Assembly (NCBI GenBank): GCA_029268225.1
Contig: JAJUGJ010000003.1
Location: 165,924-229,923, forward strand
From: Burkholderiales bacterium
GTDB lineage: Bacteria > Pseudomonadota > Gammaproteobacteria > Burkholderiales > Burkholderiaceae_C
Length of the DNA stretch: 64,000 nt
Reading direction: 5' to 3'
The notes under the pieces were generated by a model that made no database searches, was not told the DNA's origin, and saw nothing but the letters and a program-made list of their open reading frames with translations. Within the stretch, counting starts at the first letter, position 1; every line of letters starts with the position of its first letter. This document shows positions 32,607 through 41,757 of the stretch, in pieces. A program made the translations under genes and the position numbers.

Positions 32607-34907
32607 CTATGCGTAGTGTGGCCCAGCTTGTGGTGTTTCTGATGAAAGCTTTGAAAATGATAGCGAAACTTGAGCCCCTCTCGGCTCAGAAATGGGGCCT
32701 GCGTCCCCTGTGCCTGGGGGTGTGCCCCCTGCAGATCCCAGATTGCGAATGCGCACCAGAGCGCCGTGCTCGTCGGCAATCTTCTTGACCACCGCCAGAC
32801 CCAGGCCCGTTCCCTTGGCCTTGGTGGTGATGTAGGGCTCGAAGGCGCGCTTGATGACTTTCTCGGGGAAGCCTGGACCGTTGTCTTGCACAGCCAGACG
32901 CACGGCGCGGACCTCGCCCGTTTCGTTCAAAGACACGTCGGTGCGCAGCACCACGCGTGGGACGTCGTTGGCGGGTGGGTGTTCTCCCACCGCATCCAGG
33001 GCGTTCTGGACCAGGTTGTGAACCACCTGACGCAGCAGCGCGGCGTCGCCCAGGATGTGCGGCAGATCAGGCCGCAGGTTCAACTGCACGGTACCTTGTT
33101 CCAGGGCCTGGCCGTACAAGGCCATCACCTCGTTGACCAGGGCGTTCAGGTCCAGAGGGGCCAGCTTCGCCGAGGGCAGGCGGGCATAGTCCCGGAACTC
33201 ATTGATCAGGGTCTTGAGCGCCTGAACCTGGGTCACGATGGTGTCCGTCGAGCGTTGCAGCAGACTTTGCCCTGGCTCGTCCAGCTTGTCGTGCAGCTTC
33301 ATCTGCAGGCGCTCTGCCGAGAGCTGGATGGGCGTGAGCGGGTTCTTGATCTCATGCGCCACGCGGCGAGCCACTTCGCTCCAGGCCTCGGCCCGTTGGG
33401 CGGACACGACCTCGGTCAGGTCGTCGAACACAATCAGGCGCTCGTCGGGGGGCAGGTCGGCACCCCGTACCAGCAGGGTCAGGGGCTCGGCGCTGCCAGG
33501 CAGTTGCAACTCGTAGGACTCCTGCCATTGCTGGCGTTCGCCGGGTGTAGGGTCATGGGCGTAGAGCTCGAAGCGTTGCGCTAAGCTGGCGGCGAAGCCG
33601 GCGAGTTCGGGCACGTCCGACAGTGGGCGCCCTCGGTACACCGACAGCGGCAGACGCAGGATACGGGTGGCGCCGGGGTTGACGGTTTCGATGCGACCAT
33701 GGGCATCGAACACGATGACGCCAGCCGTCAGGTTGTCCATGATGGCCTGAAGGTGGGCACGTGCACTGTCGAGGTCATGCACGCTGCGATCGACCAGCGC
33801 TCGGGCGTCGGCCAACTGTTGCGTCATTTCCGCAAAGGCGCGGGTCAGTCCCCCCAGTTCGTCTTTCGAGGTGAAGATGGCCTTCGGTCGCAGATCGCCG
33901 CGTGCCACCTCCCCCACGCCCTCCGCCAGCAGCAGCAGTGGGTGCGCCAGCTGTTGCCCCAGCGTGGCCGCGAGCAAGAAGGCACCGAACACCGCCAGGA
34001 TCAGTGCCAGGGTGAGGGTGCCGATGTACATGCGCCGCAGGCCTTCGCGGCCCAGTGCACGTTGCTGGTATTCGCTGTAGGCCGCCTGAACGTCCAGGGC
34101 GTTGCGCACAATCTCGGCAGGCAGTCGCTGGGTGACCATCAGGTAGTGCCCCCGTGCCTGAAGCTGAAAGCTGCGGTCGGGCATCCAGGCGAGCGCCACG
34201 ATGCGGGCGGAGTCGGGCATGGCCTCGTCATCGAGGTTTTCCACCTGGGCCATCACCCCTTTCTGTCGGGCATCCTGTCGCCATGAGGGGCTCACGCGCT
34301 CGGTCATCAGCGGCACATCGCCTGCGCCGCCCGCGCTCCACTCGACCTGGCCGTTTTCGCTGACCAGGCTCACGGTTTGTGCTCCCAGTTGTTCGCGCAG
34401 CCGCTCCAGCTCCAGCAGGCCGGGCAGGGTGTCTGGGTGGCTGCCCAGACGGTCGGCCGCCACCTGGGTTTTGGTCGCCAGGTCTCGGGTCAGGCTGTCC
34501 AGGGTGTTGCGTCCGAGGTTCAGACCGGCTTCGAGCGCACCCTCCACCCGCACGTCAAACCAGGTCTCGATGCTGCGGGAGACGAACTGGTAGGACACGG
34601 TGTAGATCAGCACGCCAGGCAACAAGCCGACCAGGCCGAAGATGCCGGCGAGTTTCAGCAGCAGGCGGCTGCCAAAGCGGCGCTGGCGCAGGCGCAGCAC
34701 CAGCCGGCCCAAGGCCAACAAGATGACCAGACCCAGCAGGGCGGCTGTGGCCACATTGCCCCAGAGCAGCCAGTTGAAGTACGGCTCCAGTTGTTCGCTG
34801 TTCTGGGTGGCCAGCACCAACAGAAAGGTCAGGACCAGGCCACCGCCGAGCATGGCCACGCTGGCGATGATCCAGGTCCAGCGTTGGTTGAGTTTGAAGG
34901 CCGGCAT
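32607..34907 (-). CDS. NtrY-like sensor histidine kinase
   Basis: A 766-residue inner-membrane histidine kinase. Membrane segments lie near 11-33, 48-70 and 85-105, an extracytoplasmic sensor region spans about 108-290, and a further membrane segment about 292-315 is followed by a HAMP domain (to about 370) and a PAS domain (about 380-500). The H-box VARRVAHEIKNPLTP puts the phosphorylated histidine at 518. The ATP-binding domain has HNLVQNALDAVG, DNGPGFP and KGTGLGLAVVKKIADEHGA. This is NtrY architecture. The gene starts six bases after the DUF4390 stop and precedes the response regulator. The signal sensed is not evident; nitrogen, redox and envelope state are all possible for this family. 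Confidence 0.93.
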   Translation of the reverse strand: MPAFKLNQRWTWIIASVAMLGGGLVLTFLLVLATQNSEQLEPYFNWLLWGNVATAALLGLVILLALGRLVLRLRQRRFGSRLLLKLAGIFGLVGLLPGVLIYTVSYQFVSRSIETWFDVRVEGALEAGLNLGRNTLDSLTRDLATKTQVAADRLGSHPDTLPGLLELERLREQLGAQTVSLVSENGQVEWSAGGAGDVPLMTERVSPSWRQDARQKGVMAQVENLDDEAMPDSARIVALAWMPDRSFQLQARGHYLMVTQRLPAEIVRNALDVQAAYSEYQQRALGREGLRRMYIGTLTLALILAVFGAFLLAATLGQQLAHPLLLLAEGVGEVARGDLRPKAIFTSKDELGGLTRAFAEMTQQLADARALVDRSVHDLDSARAHLQAIMDNLTAGVIVFDAHGRIETVNPGATRILRLPLSVYRGRPLSDVPELAGFAASLAQRFELYAHDPTPGERQQWQESYELQLPGSAEPLTLLVRGADLPPDERLIVFDDLTEVVSAQRAEAWSEVARRVAHEIKNPLTPIQLSAERLQMKLHDKLDEPGQSLLQRSTDTIVTQVQALKTLINEFRDYARLPSAKLAPLDLNALVNEVMALYGQALEQGTVQLNLRPDLPHILGDAALLRQVVHNLVQNALDAVGEHPPANDVPRVVLRTDVSLNETGEVRAVRLAVQDNGPGFPEKVIKRAFEPYITTKAKGTGLGLAVVKKIADEHGALVRIRNLGSAGGTPPGTGDAGPISEPRGAQVSLSFSKLSSETPQAGPHYA

Positions 34908-34913
34908 GGGGCG

Positions 34914-35504
34914 TCAGCGTGCCGAGGTCACACCCACGCGCCGTTCGATCTGCAGCGTCCAGTCCGCCTGGCCACCCAGTCCAATCTGCAAAGGCCGGGG
35001 CAATTCGTTGGCATCGAGTTGGAAGCGGAAGTCCACATAGCAATCGGCCGGGGCCGCATCGCCCAGTTGCTCGGCGATCAGCCAGCGGCTGCCCTGACGC
35101 AGCACCTCCAGGGCTTCACTGAGGCGGCTGTAGGGGCGACTGAAACCGTCAAAGTTGAGCCGCCACTGGCGCGTCAAAGGCTGGTAGGCCAGACGCCAGC
35201 GTCGGGTGGCCGAGGCGATGCGGCGGTCCGTCCAGTACCAGCGCCTTTCGAACACCTCGGCTTGGGCCACGAACACCACGGCAATCCCTTTGGAAAGCAT
35301 TTGTTCCACGTCGCGGTGCAGGTCGAAACGCACCTCGTAGCTGAGGGTCAGGCCGTCTTCGTCTTGTTGGGCCAACAGGCGGGCCAGTTCCGCGCCGCTG
35401 TTGGCCCAGGCCGCCCACGCCCCGCCGCCTGTGGAGGCCAGGGCGGCGGTCCACAGGGCAGAGGTGCTGCGGAGCAGCAGGTCTCGGCGGCGCATCACAG
35501 GCAT
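34914..35504 (-). CDS. DUF4390 domain protein (exported, unknown function)
   Basis: A 196-residue protein with an N-terminal twin-arginine-like start (MPVMRRRDLLLRSTSALW) and a hydrophobic segment, so it is probably exported or membrane-anchored. The mature part has the DUF4390 pattern: LSYEVRFDLHRDVEQMLSKGIAVVF, YWTDRRIASATRRWRLAYQPLTRQW, and a C-terminal WTLQIERRVGV. The ATG overlaps the rsmB stop by one base (TGATG), and the kinase gene follows at six bases. The constant rsmB-DUF4390-ntrY-ntrX order in betaproteobacteria suggests it helps the sensor kinase; this is inference from context. Confidence 0.82.
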   Translation of the reverse strand: MPVMRRRDLLLRSTSALWTAALASTGGGAWAAWANSGAELARLLAQQDEDGLTLSYEVRFDLHRDVEQMLSKGIAVVFVAQAEVFERRWYWTDRRIASATRRWRLAYQPLTRQWRLNFDGFSRPYSRLSEALEVLRQGSRWLIAEQLGDAAPADCYVDFRFQLDANELPRPLQIGLGGQADWTLQIERRVGVTSAR

Positions 35505-36853
35505 CAGGAACCCAGAGGGGACTTGCTCAGCAGAGCGTAGAAGAAGCCATCCCCACGGTCGCGGCCGGCGGGGTCCAAGTATTCGACCACAGGCAGAAGG
35601 TGGCCGGGCGCAGGGTGCGCCTGTGCGTCGGGTGTGCGTTGCAAAAATGCGTCGATGCGGTCCTGGCCTTCCATTTTGAAGACCGAACACGTGCAGTAGA
35701 GCAGGTGACCGCCTGGTTTGAGCAGCGGCCACAGGGCGTTGAGGATGGCATCCTGGGTGCGCGCCAGGGCCGCGATGTCGGTCTCGCGCCGCAGCCAGCG
35801 CACGTCTGGATGGCGTCGCACGATGCCGGAGGCGCTGCAAGGCGCGTCCAGCAAGATGGCGTCAAAGGCCTGCCCGTCCCACCAGCTTTGCGGCTGGCTG
35901 GCATCGGCTGCCACGGTGCGCGCCTTCAATCCCAGGCGCTGCAAGGTGTCGTTCACACGGGCGAGGCGCTCGGGGTCAGCGTCCAGCGCGGTCACGTCCA
36001 GGTCGGCCAGTTCCAGCAGGTGAGCGGTTTTGCCACCCGGGGCCGCGCAGGCGTCGAGCACGCGGGCACCCGCAGGCAGCTTGTGCCCGCCGGCATACAC
36101 GAGCAGGGGGGCTGCGATTTGAGCGGCTGCGTCCTGAACCGAGACGTCGCCTTGGTCAAAGCCGGGCAGGCGTTGCACCGGCACACCATGGGGCAGCACG
36201 ATGGGTTGAGGCTGATCGGGGCTGTCGACGGAGGCGGTGGTGAGGTTGGTCAGCAGGCCAGCTTCGCTCAGACGGATACGGTAGGCGGCGGTGCGGCCAT
36301 GGCGCAGGTTGGCGCGCAGTGTCATGGGCGGCTGTTCCTGATTGGCCATCAGGATGGCTTGCCAGTGCTCGGGCCAGTCCTTTTGCAGGCGCTTGATCCA
36401 CCATGCCGGATGGTTGAAGTGGGCGACTGGGTCATCCTCCAACTCCGCAAGCAAGGTGGCTTGCTCACGCAGGAAGCGGCGCAGCACGGCGTTGACCAGA
36501 CCGCTGGCTGGCTTGGCAAGCCGCTTGGCGGCTTCCACGGCCTGATCGACCAGGGTGTGGGCGTTGTACTCGGTGCCGCAAGCCAGGGCCAGCGCCGACA
36601 GCAGCAGGGCGTCCACCCAGGGCTGCGGGGCTTTGGGCACCAGGCGGCTGCGCAGGGCTTGCGCGGTGCCCAGGCGGCGCAGCACTGCGAAAGACAGGGC
36701 CTGCACGCCTGGGCGCTCGGCCGCTTTACGTGCGGCCAGCGCATCGGTCAGGGACTGGCCCTGACGGACGGCGGCCACCGCATCGGCACAGCCGCTCAGC
36801 AGTTGCCACAGCGGCAGTGACTGGGGAGAAGAAGTCGAAACCGTTTTGCTCAT
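35504..36853 (-). CDS. rsmB: 16S rRNA (cytosine-967-C5)-methyltransferase
   Basis: RsmB methylates C967 of 16S rRNA. The 449 residues have an N-terminal NusB-like RNA-binding domain (about 1-150, with GTEYNAHTLVDQAVEAAKRL) and a C-terminal SAM methyltransferase. The latter shows CAAPGGKTAHLLEL near 270, DADPERLARVNDTLQRLG, the catalytic-cysteine block LLDAPCSASGIVRRHPD near 335 and LLYCTCSVF near 390 with the second cysteine. Start is the ATG at 36853. It is the first gene of the four-gene operon with DUF4390 and the two-component system. Confidence 0.96.
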   Translation of the reverse strand: MSKTVSTSSPQSLPLWQLLSGCADAVAAVRQGQSLTDALAARKAAERPGVQALSFAVLRRLGTAQALRSRLVPKAPQPWVDALLLSALALACGTEYNAHTLVDQAVEAAKRLAKPASGLVNAVLRRFLREQATLLAELEDDPVAHFNHPAWWIKRLQKDWPEHWQAILMANQEQPPMTLRANLRHGRTAAYRIRLSEAGLLTNLTTASVDSPDQPQPIVLPHGVPVQRLPGFDQGDVSVQDAAAQIAAPLLVYAGGHKLPAGARVLDACAAPGGKTAHLLELADLDVTALDADPERLARVNDTLQRLGLKARTVAADASQPQSWWDGQAFDAILLDAPCSASGIVRRHPDVRWLRRETDIAALARTQDAILNALWPLLKPGGHLLYCTCSVFKMEGQDRIDAFLQRTPDAQAHPAPGHLLPVVEYLDPAGRDRGDGFFYALLSKSPLGS

Positions 36854-36879
36854 GCCGCGCAGTCTATGCGCTGCCCGGC

Positions 36880-37734
36880 TCAGGCTCCCAGGAAGTGCTT
36901 GCGATACCGAGACGGCAGGTCGGCAATGCGCATCAACATCGGCAGGTCAGCGGTGTTGAAATCAGGGTCCCAGGCCGGTGCGCCCAGCACCTTGGCGCCG
37001 ACACGCAGATAGCCCTTGATCAGTGCGGGCGGTTCCACCTTCAGGTGGCGGTCCAGTTCGTCCACCGGCAGCGGCAGGCGTGGACGTACCTGAAGATCGA
37101 TCGGGGCCAGGTGCGTCTGGCGCAGTTGCTCCCACAGGCTGGCGGCGACGTGGCCGCCGTCGCGCATGCTGATGCTGGCGCAGCCGATCATCGTGTCCAG
37201 GTCGTTGCGCACCATGAACTCGGCCAGCGCGCCCCACAGCGCCATGATGGCACCGCCGTTGCGGTGGTCGGGGTGCACGCACGAGCGGCCCAACTCCACC
37301 ATCTTGCCTCGCAGTGGGCGCAGGCGGGTCAGGTCGAACTCGGTCTCGCTGTACAGGCCGCCAATGCGTTTGGCCGATTCAGGCGTCAGCACGCGGTAGG
37401 TACCAATCACGGGGCCGGGTTCGCCGGTGCCGGTGTCCAGACGCACCAGCAGGTGCTCGCAATACGGGTCAAACAGGTCGATGTCGTGACCGGCAGGGCT
37501 GCCCACGGGCACACTCAGGCGGGCGCCCATCTCCAGGGCGAACACCTCGTACCTCAGACGCTGCGCGGCGAGAACATCTTCCGCAGTGCGAGCCCAAACG
37601 ACTTCAATGCCTGGCCGTGTGCCGGCCTCGGGCGTCGACCCCGGGTGAAGTGACCTCCGCGCGGCGCGGGACTCGGCCGACAGGTGGGAGGACAGGTCTG
37701 CCATCGGCAGGGTCGGCAGGGGGAGGTCACGCAT
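36880..37734 (-). CDS. OlsB-like GNAT N-acyltransferase (ornithine-lipid type)
   Basis: A 284-residue GNAT-fold protein of the COG3176 group, which includes OlsB, the enzyme that N-acylates ornithine to make lyso-ornithine lipid. Seen are VLAAQRLRYEVFALEMGA near residue 57, DLFDPYCEHLLV, GTYRVLTPESAKRIGGLYSETEFDL, the CoA-binding-like ELGRSCVHPDHRNGGAIMALW near 150 and MIGCASISMRDGGH. The ATG at 37734 is supported by GGAG seven bases upstream. No olsA-type O-acyltransferase is next to it, so the exact product is open. It lies 26 bases upstream of rsmB and is divergent from ptsI. Confidence 0.8.
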   Translation of the reverse strand: MRDLPLPTLPMADLSSHLSAESRAARRSLHPGSTPEAGTRPGIEVVWARTAEDVLAAQRLRYEVFALEMGARLSVPVGSPAGHDIDLFDPYCEHLLVRLDTGTGEPGPVIGTYRVLTPESAKRIGGLYSETEFDLTRLRPLRGKMVELGRSCVHPDHRNGGAIMALWGALAEFMVRNDLDTMIGCASISMRDGGHVAASLWEQLRQTHLAPIDLQVRPRLPLPVDELDRHLKVEPPALIKGYLRVGAKVLGAPAWDPDFNTADLPMLMRIADLPSRYRKHFLGA

Positions 37735-37897
37735 TGTCTCTCTCCAATCTCAGGTCTTTGTGGACATGACTGGACAGTTTTGACGCGTCCGGTGACGGTG
37801 CGGTGAACATTGGATGACAGGCCTGTGACGAGGGGTAAGCACGTCCTATGAGAAATCCCGACCGTCTGGCGGGGTGCAGGCTGATAGGATGGACGGT

Positions 37898-39724
37898 ATG
37901 AGCATCCAGATATTTGGCTTGCCGGTATCCCGCGGTGTGGCCATCGGTCGCGCGGTGCTGGTGGCCTCCAGCCGTATCGACGTGCCGCACGTCTTCATCG
38001 ATCCCAGCTTGATCGACGGAGAAGTGGCGCGCCTGTTGGCAGCGCGCGATGGGGTGGCGGCCGAGTTTGATGTGCTCAAGCGCGATCTGCCGGCCGATGC
38101 GCCCGCCGAGTTGGCCGCGCTGCTGGACGTGCACCACATGCTCTTGCAGGACGACGCCTTGATCGGCGCCTCGGCCGACTGGATTCGTCAGCGCCATTAC
38201 AACGCCGAATGGGCGCTGTCCGCCCAGTTGGAAGTGCTGGCGCGCCAGTTCGACGAGATGGAAGACGCCTACCTGCGTGAACGCAAGGCCGATCTGGAGC
38301 AGGTGGTCGAGCGTTTGCTGCGCAGCCTGGGCCGTGGGGCGCCGTCGGCGGTGCCCGAGCCGGGGCAAGGTGCTCACGACTTCGGGGGCGATGAGCCGCT
38401 GGTGCTGGTGGCCAGCGACATTGCGCCGGCCGACATGCTCAGCTTCAAGCGCAGTGTGTTCAAAGGTTTCGTCACCGATGTGGGCGGCAAGACCTCGCAC
38501 ACGGCCATCGTGGCGCGCAGCATGGACATTCCGGCTGTGGTGGGCGCGCGGCAGGCCAGCAACCTGATCCTTCAGGATGACTGCATCATCATCGATGGCG
38601 ATGCCGGCCTGGTGATCGTGGATCCCTCGCCCATCGTGCTGGAGGAGTACCGCTTCCGCCAGCGCCAAAGTGAGTTGGAGCGCAGCCGCCTCGCGCGCTT
38701 GCGCCACACGCCGGCCGTCACGCTCGATGGCGAGCGCGTCGAGTTGGTGGCCAACATCGAGATGCCTGAAGACGCGCCCGCCGCCCTGGAAGCCGGGGCC
38801 GTGGGCGTGGGCCTGTTCCGCAGCGAGTTTCTGTTCATGAACCGCGGCGGCGACCTGCCCGACGAGGAAGAGCAGTACGACGCCTACCGCCGTGCGGTCG
38901 AGGCCATGAAGGGCCTGCCTGTCACCATCCGCACGGTCGACATCGGCGCCGACAAGCCCCTGGAGGGCATGACGCCATCTGAGTTGCGCCATGAATCGGT
39001 GCTCAACCCCGCCTTGGGCCTGCGCGCCATCCGCTGGAGTTTGTCTGAGCCCAGCATGTTCCGCCGGCAACTGCGGGCTTTGTTGCGCGCAGCTGCGCAC
39101 GGCCCGGTCAAGGTCATGATCCCGATGCTGAGCAATCTGCGCGAGATCCGTCAGACCTTGGAGCACATCGAACATGCGCGCCGGCAACTGGCAGAGGCAG
39201 GCAAGCCTTTCGGCGAGGTGGAGATCGGCGCCATGATCGAGGTGCCTGCGGCCGCCTTGACCTTACCGGTGTTCCTGCGCCACTTCGACTTCATCTCCAT
39301 TGGCACCAACGACCTGATTCAGTACACGCTGGCCATCGACCGGACCGATGAGGAGGTCTCCCACCTCTATGATCCGTGGAACCCGGCTGTGCTCAGCCTG
39401 ATCCAGTCTTCGATTGCGCAGGCGCGTGCCGCCGGCAAGGGGGTGAGTGTGTGCGGTGAAATGGCGGGTGATCCGGCTTTCACCGAGTTGTTGCTGGCCA
39501 TGGGGTTGCGCACGTTCTCGATGCACCCCACCCAAATTGCGTCGGTCAAGCAGCGCGTCTTGCGGGTGGACACACGGCGCCTCGCACCCCTGGTGCCCGA
39601 GGTGCTGGCCAGCGATGACCCGGAAGCGGCCTGCGGCGAGTTGTTTGCCACCGTGCATCGCGGGGGCACCTCGGCGCCCGTGGCGTGGTCGCCCGCTTCC
39701 GCGGAGATGCGCCAGAGCGCCTGA
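37898..39724 (+). CDS. ptsI: Phosphoenolpyruvate-protein phosphotransferase (PTS enzyme I)
   Basis: Enzyme I takes phosphate from PEP and passes it to HPr. The 608 residues cover the whole family: N-terminal HPr-binding helices (about 1-150), the phosphohistidine H201 in VGGKTSHTAIVARS, and the PEP-binding TIM barrel with GVGLFRSEFLFMNR, IRTVDIGADKPL, IGAMIEVPAA, IGTNDLIQY and the catalytic cysteine in VCGEMAGD near 515. ATG 37898 follows ATAGGA at about 8 bases; an in-frame ATG nine bases earlier is the alternative. No ptsH or EIIA gene is adjacent, and the upstream 163 bases are too short for one. The system is probably a regulatory PTS; that is inference. Confidence 0.94.
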   Translation: MSIQIFGLPVSRGVAIGRAVLVASSRIDVPHVFIDPSLIDGEVARLLAARDGVAAEFDVLKRDLPADAPAELAALLDVHHMLLQDDALIGASADWIRQRHYNAEWALSAQLEVLARQFDEMEDAYLRERKADLEQVVERLLRSLGRGAPSAVPEPGQGAHDFGGDEPLVLVASDIAPADMLSFKRSVFKGFVTDVGGKTSHTAIVARSMDIPAVVGARQASNLILQDDCIIIDGDAGLVIVDPSPIVLEEYRFRQRQSELERSRLARLRHTPAVTLDGERVELVANIEMPEDAPAALEAGAVGVGLFRSEFLFMNRGGDLPDEEEQYDAYRRAVEAMKGLPVTIRTVDIGADKPLEGMTPSELRHESVLNPALGLRAIRWSLSEPSMFRRQLRALLRAAAHGPVKVMIPMLSNLREIRQTLEHIEHARRQLAEAGKPFGEVEIGAMIEVPAAALTLPVFLRHFDFISIGTNDLIQYTLAIDRTDEEVSHLYDPWNPAVLSLIQSSIAQARAAGKGVSVCGEMAGDPAFTELLLAMGLRTFSMHPTQIASVKQRVLRVDTRRLAPLVPEVLASDDPEAACGELFATVHRGGTSAPVAWSPASAEMRQSA

Positions 39725-39729
39725 AGCAT

Positions 39730-39754
39730 GGTCCCACGCGCAGGCGTGAGGACC
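39730..39754. terminator. Hairpin between convergent ptsI and uup
   Basis: GGTCCCACGC and GCGTGAGGACC pair around a GCAG loop with one bulged A, filling most of the 40 bases between two converging stops. There is no T-run, so factor-independent termination is uncertain; transcript-end protection is equally possible. Confidence 0.45.
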
Positions 39755-39764
39755 ACACCCGGGG

Positions 39765-41702
39765 TCACCGCTCGCCCAGTTGCTCCCAGCGTTCCAGCAA
39801 GACCAGCAGCTCTTCGTCGATCGCCTCGACGCGGGCATGCATGGCGGCCACGTTGGCGCCTTCTTTGCGGTAGATGTCCGGGTCGGCCAGTTGCCGGTTG
39901 AGTTCGGCCTGTTCGGTTTCCAGTGCCTCGATGCGGCCGGGCAACTCGTCGAGTTCACGCTGCTCCTTGTAGCTGAGCTTGCGCTTGGGTTGCGCCACCA
40001 CCGGTGCCGCTGCAGGCGCGGCCGGGGCCGTGTCCGCTGCCACCGTCACGGGGGTACGGCTGTCGGCGGCGGCACCTTGTTTCGTGGCCGAGGCAATCGA
40101 AGCCGCACCCGGCTTGCCCGCCGCCAGGGCCTGTGCGCGGCGTGACTGGATCAGCCAGTCTTCCACACCGCCTTCGTACTCGCGCCAGCGCCCGACGCCT
40201 TCGGCCACCAGGGTGGAGGTGACCACGTTGTCGAGGAAGCGCCGGTCATGGCTGACCAGGAAGACGGTGCCCGGATAGTCGGCCAGCAGGTCTTCCAGCA
40301 GGTCGAGCGTGTCGATGTCCAGGTCGTTGGTCGGTTCGTCGAGCACCAGCACGTTGCTGGGCTTGGCGAACAGGCGTGCCAGCAACAGGCGGTTGCGCTC
40401 ACCGCCGCTGAGCGTGCGCACGGGCGAGTTGGCGCGTGCGGGCGCGAACAGGAAGTCCTGCAGATAGCCCATCACGTGCTTGCGTGAGCCGTTGATCTCG
40501 ATCCACTCGCTGCCGGGGCTGATGAAGTCGGCCAGCGTGGCATCCAGATTGAGGTGGTCGCGCATCTGGTCGAAGTAGGCGACTTGCAGGTTGGCACCTT
40601 GCTTGACCGTGCCACTGTCCGGGGCCAGCTCGCCCAGGATCATCTTCAGCAGCGTGGTCTTGCCCGCGCCGTTGGGGCCCACCAGACCCACCTTGTCGCC
40701 GCGCAAGATGGTGCCGCTGAAATCGCGCACCACGGTGCGGCCGCCGAAGGCCTTGGAGACGTTTTCCAGCTCGGCCACGATCTTGCCGCTGCGGTCGCCT
40801 TGCGACACGTCCAGCTTGACGCGACCGATCACCTCACGGCGCGCGGCGCGGGTGCTGCGCAATTCGTCTAGGCGCTTGATGCGGGCCACGGCGCGGGTGC
40901 GACGGGCTTCGACGCCCTTGCGGATCCAGATCTCTTCCTGGGCCAGCAGCTTGTCGAATTTGGCGTTGGTGACGGCCTCGTCGGCCAGCTGCTGGGCCTT
41001 GAGCCCCTGGTAGGCCGTGAAATTGCCGGGATAAGTGCGCAGCTCACCGCGGTCGAGCTCGACGATGCGCGTACAGACGTTGTCCAGGAAGGCGCGGTCG
41101 TGGGAAATCAGCACGATGGCGCCCTTGAAGGCCACCAGCAGCTCTTCCAGCCAGGCAATGGCGTCCAGGTCCAGGTGGTTGGACGGCTCGTCGAGGAAGA
41201 GCACGTCCGGGCTGGCCACCAGCGCACGCGCCAGGGCCACGCGCTTCTTGGTGCCGCCCGACAGACCGTCGATCGCCAGGCTCGCATCCAGGCGCAGACG
41301 CTGCAGGGTCTCGTCTACCCGTTGTTCCCAGTTCCAGCCATTGCGCGCCTCGATGAAGGTCATCAGGGCATCCAGATCGGCGCCTTCTTCGTGGGCCTCG
41401 AAGCGCTCACGGGCGGCCTTGACCTCGGCCAGACCCTCGCTGACGGTGCTGAACACGGTCGCGTCGTCGGCAAAGCTGGGCTCTTGCGGCACATAGGCGA
41501 TGTCGATGTCGTTTTGCACCTGCAAGATCCCGTCGTCGGGCTTTTCCAGTCCGGCCATGATTTTCAGCAGCGAGGACTTGCCGGTGCCATTGCGGCCGAT
41601 CAGGCCAACGCGTTCACCGGTTTCGAGCGCAAAGGCGGCGTGGTCGAGCAGGGCCACGTGGCCATAGGCCAGGCAGGCATCGCTCAGGGTCAAAAGAGCC
41701 AT
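39765..41702 (-). CDS. uup: ABC-F family ATPase (Uup type)
   Basis: A 645-residue soluble ABC-F protein with two ATPase domains and no membrane part; such proteins act on the ribosome or, for Uup, on branched DNA intermediates. The first domain has Walker A GRNGTGKSS near 35 and LSGGTKKRVALARALVASPD; the second has GPNGAGKTT near 350 and LSGGERNRLLLARLFAKPS, with DEPTNDLD. An interdomain linker (about 240-315) and a C-terminal coiled-coil domain (about 565-645, RKLSYKEQRELDELPGR) are present, the latter typical of Uup. The ATG at 41702 (MALLTLSDACLAYG) is chosen; upstream frame has no homology. It follows gshB by 55 bases. Confidence 0.93.
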   Translation of the reverse strand: MALLTLSDACLAYGHVALLDHAAFALETGERVGLIGRNGTGKSSLLKIMAGLEKPDDGILQVQNDIDIAYVPQEPSFADDATVFSTVSEGLAEVKAARERFEAHEEGADLDALMTFIEARNGWNWEQRVDETLQRLRLDASLAIDGLSGGTKKRVALARALVASPDVLFLDEPSNHLDLDAIAWLEELLVAFKGAIVLISHDRAFLDNVCTRIVELDRGELRTYPGNFTAYQGLKAQQLADEAVTNAKFDKLLAQEEIWIRKGVEARRTRAVARIKRLDELRSTRAARREVIGRVKLDVSQGDRSGKIVAELENVSKAFGGRTVVRDFSGTILRGDKVGLVGPNGAGKTTLLKMILGELAPDSGTVKQGANLQVAYFDQMRDHLNLDATLADFISPGSEWIEINGSRKHVMGYLQDFLFAPARANSPVRTLSGGERNRLLLARLFAKPSNVLVLDEPTNDLDIDTLDLLEDLLADYPGTVFLVSHDRRFLDNVVTSTLVAEGVGRWREYEGGVEDWLIQSRRAQALAAGKPGAASIASATKQGAAADSRTPVTVAADTAPAAPAAAPVVAQPKRKLSYKEQRELDELPGRIEALETEQAELNRQLADPDIYRKEGANVAAMHARVEAIDEELLVLLERWEQLGER

Positions 41703-41757
41703 GAAAGAAACGATCCAGAGAGGAAAAAGAAGGCGCCAGCACCGCCGACGCAGGTGC

